Shown here one piece after another: positions 62,336-64,000 of a stretch of DNA of 64,000 bases. The position numbers and the translations under genes were made by a program. Below the pieces are notes generated by a model. It had not been told where the DNA came from and did no database searches. It saw only the letters and a program-made list of their open reading frames with translations. Source of the stretch: Dyadobacter beijingensis DSM 21582 (lineage in GTDB: Bacteria > Bacteroidota > Bacteroidia > Cytophagales > Spirosomataceae); contig NZ_KB907788.1 of the NCBI RefSeq assembly GCF_000382205.1, positions 434,001 to 498,000 of the forward strand. Direction: 5' to 3'. The stretch's first letter is position 1, and the number at the start of each line of letters is the position of its first letter.

Positions 62336-62369
62336 AACGCCCGGGATGGATAAATCTCCCGGGCGTTTT
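62336..62369 (+). terminator. Intrinsic terminator after the fourth susCD pair
   Basis: An 11-pair stem (62336-62346 with 62357-62367, GC-rich core CGCCCGGGA), a 10-base loop and a T-run. It separates the SusD gene from the esterase gene starting at 62406. Confidence 0.85.
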
Positions 62370-62405
62370 GCTTTTGGTAGGAATTGTTGTCAAAAATGTG
62401 CTTCG

Positions 62406-63185
62406 ATGAAATTGATCAATCTGAAAACGTTGCTGGGCCTGCTTTTGGGCGCAGCGCCTGCATTCGCGCAAGATGCGCCGGAGCAAATGGACCTCTACCT
62501 GCTGATAGGCCAGTCGAATATGGCGGGCCGCGGCGCTACCGATGCCGCGTCGCAGCCCAATTCTGCCCAGATATGGGCTATTAACCGCCAAAACGAATGG
62601 AAAATGGCTGCCGACCCTCTGCACGAAGACAAGCCGGCTGTCGTAGGCGTAGGTCCCGGGCTGACGTTCGCGCAGGAAATCCTGAAAAGCAATCCCGACC
62701 GGGCCATTGGCCTCATTCCGTGCGCCGTGGGCGGGAGCGGTATCGACGACTGGCAGCCGGGCGCAAAACATGGGCAGACCGGCATTTACGCGTATGACGA
62801 AATGCTCGCACGGGTGCAGGAAGCGCAGAAGCGCGGGACGATTAAAGGCATTATCTGGCATCAGGGCGAATCCGATAGTTCCCCGGAGAAAAAAGATGCC
62901 TATGCGGCGAAACTGGCCGATTTTTTCAGGCGCCTTCGCCGCGATACGCATACGGAACGGGTACCGCTGGTAGTGGGCACCATAGGTGATTTTTACGTTA
63001 CCGAACATCCCGACGCAGCGTCGATCAACCAGGTTATCACCAATTATGCCCGAAAAACGAAGCTGGTGTACCTTGCCTCCGCTGCGGGGCTGGTGCACAA
63101 GGGCGACGACACGCATTTCGATACGGCCTCTGCGCGGGAGCTGGGCAGGCGGTATGCCGAGGCGTTTTTGAGGAAGCAGGAATAA
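62406..63185 (+). CDS. Sialate O-acetylesterase-type (carbohydrate esterase) SGNH hydrolase
   Basis: A 259-residue exported esterase (signal peptide ending 'GAAPAFAQ'). The catalytic Ser is in 'LIGQSNMAGRG', the supporting block is 'GIIWHQGESDS' and the Asp/His pair lies in 'GDDTHFD'. This is the DUF303/CE6-like sialate O-acetylesterase pattern, which removes acetyl groups from sugars. The start is ATG 62406, beginning the signal peptide. It lies 36 bases after the terminator and would act on the acetylated glycan that the fourth SusCD pair imports. Confidence 0.9.
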   Translation: MKLINLKTLLGLLLGAAPAFAQDAPEQMDLYLLIGQSNMAGRGATDAASQPNSAQIWAINRQNEWKMAADPLHEDKPAVVGVGPGLTFAQEILKSNPDRAIGLIPCAVGGSGIDDWQPGAKHGQTGIYAYDEMLARVQEAQKRGTIKGIIWHQGESDSSPEKKDAYAAKLADFFRRLRRDTHTERVPLVVGTIGDFYVTEHPDAASINQVITNYARKTKLVYLASAAGLVHKGDDTHFDTASARELGRRYAEAFLRKQE

Positions 63186-63300
63186 ATGCAGGCCGGCGCA
63201 GGGTAGGAGCTGGCCTTCGTCGTCAATTACACAGCTTTTGACGATTCAAAAACACGGCTTTTTACATTAAACCAAACCTCAGAAACCAGACCATTTACCA

Positions 63301-64000
63301 ATGAAAATCAAACATTTGACGCTCCTCGCCGCCATGGCCTGCGGATTTCCGGCAATGGCCCAAAAAGGTAAACCGCTGTTCCCCGACGAGCCGGGCATGG
63401 TGTCCTACACGTTCCGGGCAAGCCTGGCGAAAGACGTTGCGGCTACCCTCGACACGATCAAAGCATTGAAAGTGACGGACATGGAGTTTTCCAGCCTTTT
63501 TGGCAAAACCGCCGCGGATATCCGCAAGGCACTGGACGAACGCGGCATGAAATGCTCGTCGTTCGGGGTGCAATACGACGACGCGCTCAACAAAACGCAG
63601 GAAGTGGGTAACAATGCCAAAGCCTTGGGCGCAAGTTATGTACGCGTGGCCTGGGTGCCGCACAAAGGCCCATTCACCCTCGAAATGGCGCAGAAAACGG
63701 TGGCGGATTTCAACAAAATAGGCAAGCAGCTGAAAGACGAGTTCGGCCTGACATTCTGTTACCATAATCACGGCTACGAGTTTGAAAAGCACGGCGAAGG
63801 CACGCTAATGGACTATATTATTCAAAATACCGACCCTAAATACGTGAGCTTCGAGCTGGATATGCTCTGGACGTTCTTCCCCGGCCAAGACCCCGCCGCA
63901 TTAATCGCCAAATACCCAGGACGCTTCAAGCTGATGCACATGAAGGATTTGAAAAAAGGCGTGGTAGGTAACTTGTCGGGCGGTACGCCGGTCGAAAACG
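63301..64000 (+). CDS. Exported xylose-isomerase-like TIM-barrel protein (partial at window end)
   Basis: An open frame from ATG 63301 to the window end (at least 233 residues). The signal peptide ends 'GFPAMAQK'. The barrel pattern is 'GMVSYTFRASLAKDVAATLD', 'VTDMEFSSLFGKTAADIRKA', 'FGLTFCYHNHGYEFEKHGEG' (metal-site HNH), 'YVSFELDMLWTFFPGQDPAA' and 'FKLMHMKDLKKG'. It belongs to the sugar phosphate isomerase/epimerase family and is the third exported member in the window. The gap from the esterase stop is 115 bases. Confidence 0.88.
   Translation, partial: MKIKHLTLLAAMACGFPAMAQKGKPLFPDEPGMVSYTFRASLAKDVAATLDTIKALKVTDMEFSSLFGKTAADIRKALDERGMKCSSFGVQYDDALNKTQEVGNNAKALGASYVRVAWVPHKGPFTLEMAQKTVADFNKIGKQLKDEFGLTFCYHNHGYEFEKHGEGTLMDYIIQNTDPKYVSFELDMLWTFFPGQDPAALIAKYPGRFKLMHMKDLKKGVVGNLSGGTPVEN

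Noticed and set aside
1..64000. tRNA, rRNA, insertion sequences or prophage genes
   Set aside because: I saw no cloverleaf-like sequence, rRNA segment, transposase motif or integrase gene anywhere in the window.

Overview
The window reads as chromosomal DNA of a Bacteroidota, most like the Cytophagales/Spirosomataceae (Dyadobacter-type). The reasons are four SusC/SusD nutrient-uptake pairs, ECF sigma/FecR/STN-receptor signalling, a LytS/LytTR two-component pair, MacB/FtsX-type single-gene permeases, GH95 and other exported carbohydrate enzymes, lipoprotein signals, no clear Shine-Dalgarno sequences, and TAnnTTTG-type -7 boxes before several genes. Genus is inference; no rRNA or tRNA gene was seen. 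Genes are tightly packed and no phage or insertion sequence was found.

Layout. 1-7391: end of a FecR anti-sigma gene, a SusC with STN domain, a SusD and a lipoprotein joining a CxxCH cytochrome-like domain to an FG-GAP propeller. 7629-9222: YceI protein, strong terminator, then on the minus strand a Panacea-domain antitoxin with a downstream toxin candidate. 9451-14961: apparent operon of Tat-exported phosphocholine-type phospholipase C, an unknown beta-propeller protein and an exported TIM-barrel epimerase-like protein. 15271-24168: FtsX-type permease behind an attenuator-like leader, an LLM flavin oxidoreductase, an AHSA1/SRPBCC protein, a LytS/LytTR pair, two convergent AraC-type genes (one short), a GC-rich repeat cluster and an SDR oxidoreductase. 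24424-27791: two exported metallopeptidases (DUF885 and M61), followed on the minus strand by a small unknown two-gene module (DUF6934 type). 28449-40546, all minus strand: S9 peptidase, a 1172-residue ThuA/dehydrogenase/cupredoxin lipoprotein, SusC, SusD, a terminator, and an aminopeptidase P.

40859-50502: small membrane protein, a TetR regulator with a clear palindrome in front of a third SusC/SusD pair, a metallophosphoesterase, a gene remnant and a GH95 alpha-L-fucosidase-type enzyme. 50592-55312: a three-subunit periplasmic-type molybdenum aldehyde/xanthine oxidoreductase (PaoABC-like) with an exported TIM-barrel protein. 55579-64000: ECF sigma, FecR, STN-type SusC, SusD-like lipoprotein, sialate O-acetylesterase-type esterase and a third TIM-barrel protein cut by the window end.

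Together the genes describe glycan and glycoconjugate foraging. SusC/SusD pairs import oligomers, and exported hydrolases, esterases, peptidases and phospholipase work on the substrate. Exported redox proteins (cytochrome-like, PQQ-dehydrogenase-like, cupredoxin, molybdenum hydroxylase) may oxidise released sugars or aldehydes. Two STN-bearing receptors sit directly after fecR genes; the other two lack STN, and one of these shares an intergenic operator-like palindrome with tetR. The items most worth a second look are the Panacea/toxin pair, the DUF6934 module, the leader in front of the permease, the tetR palindrome, and the multi-domain ThuA/cupredoxin protein.
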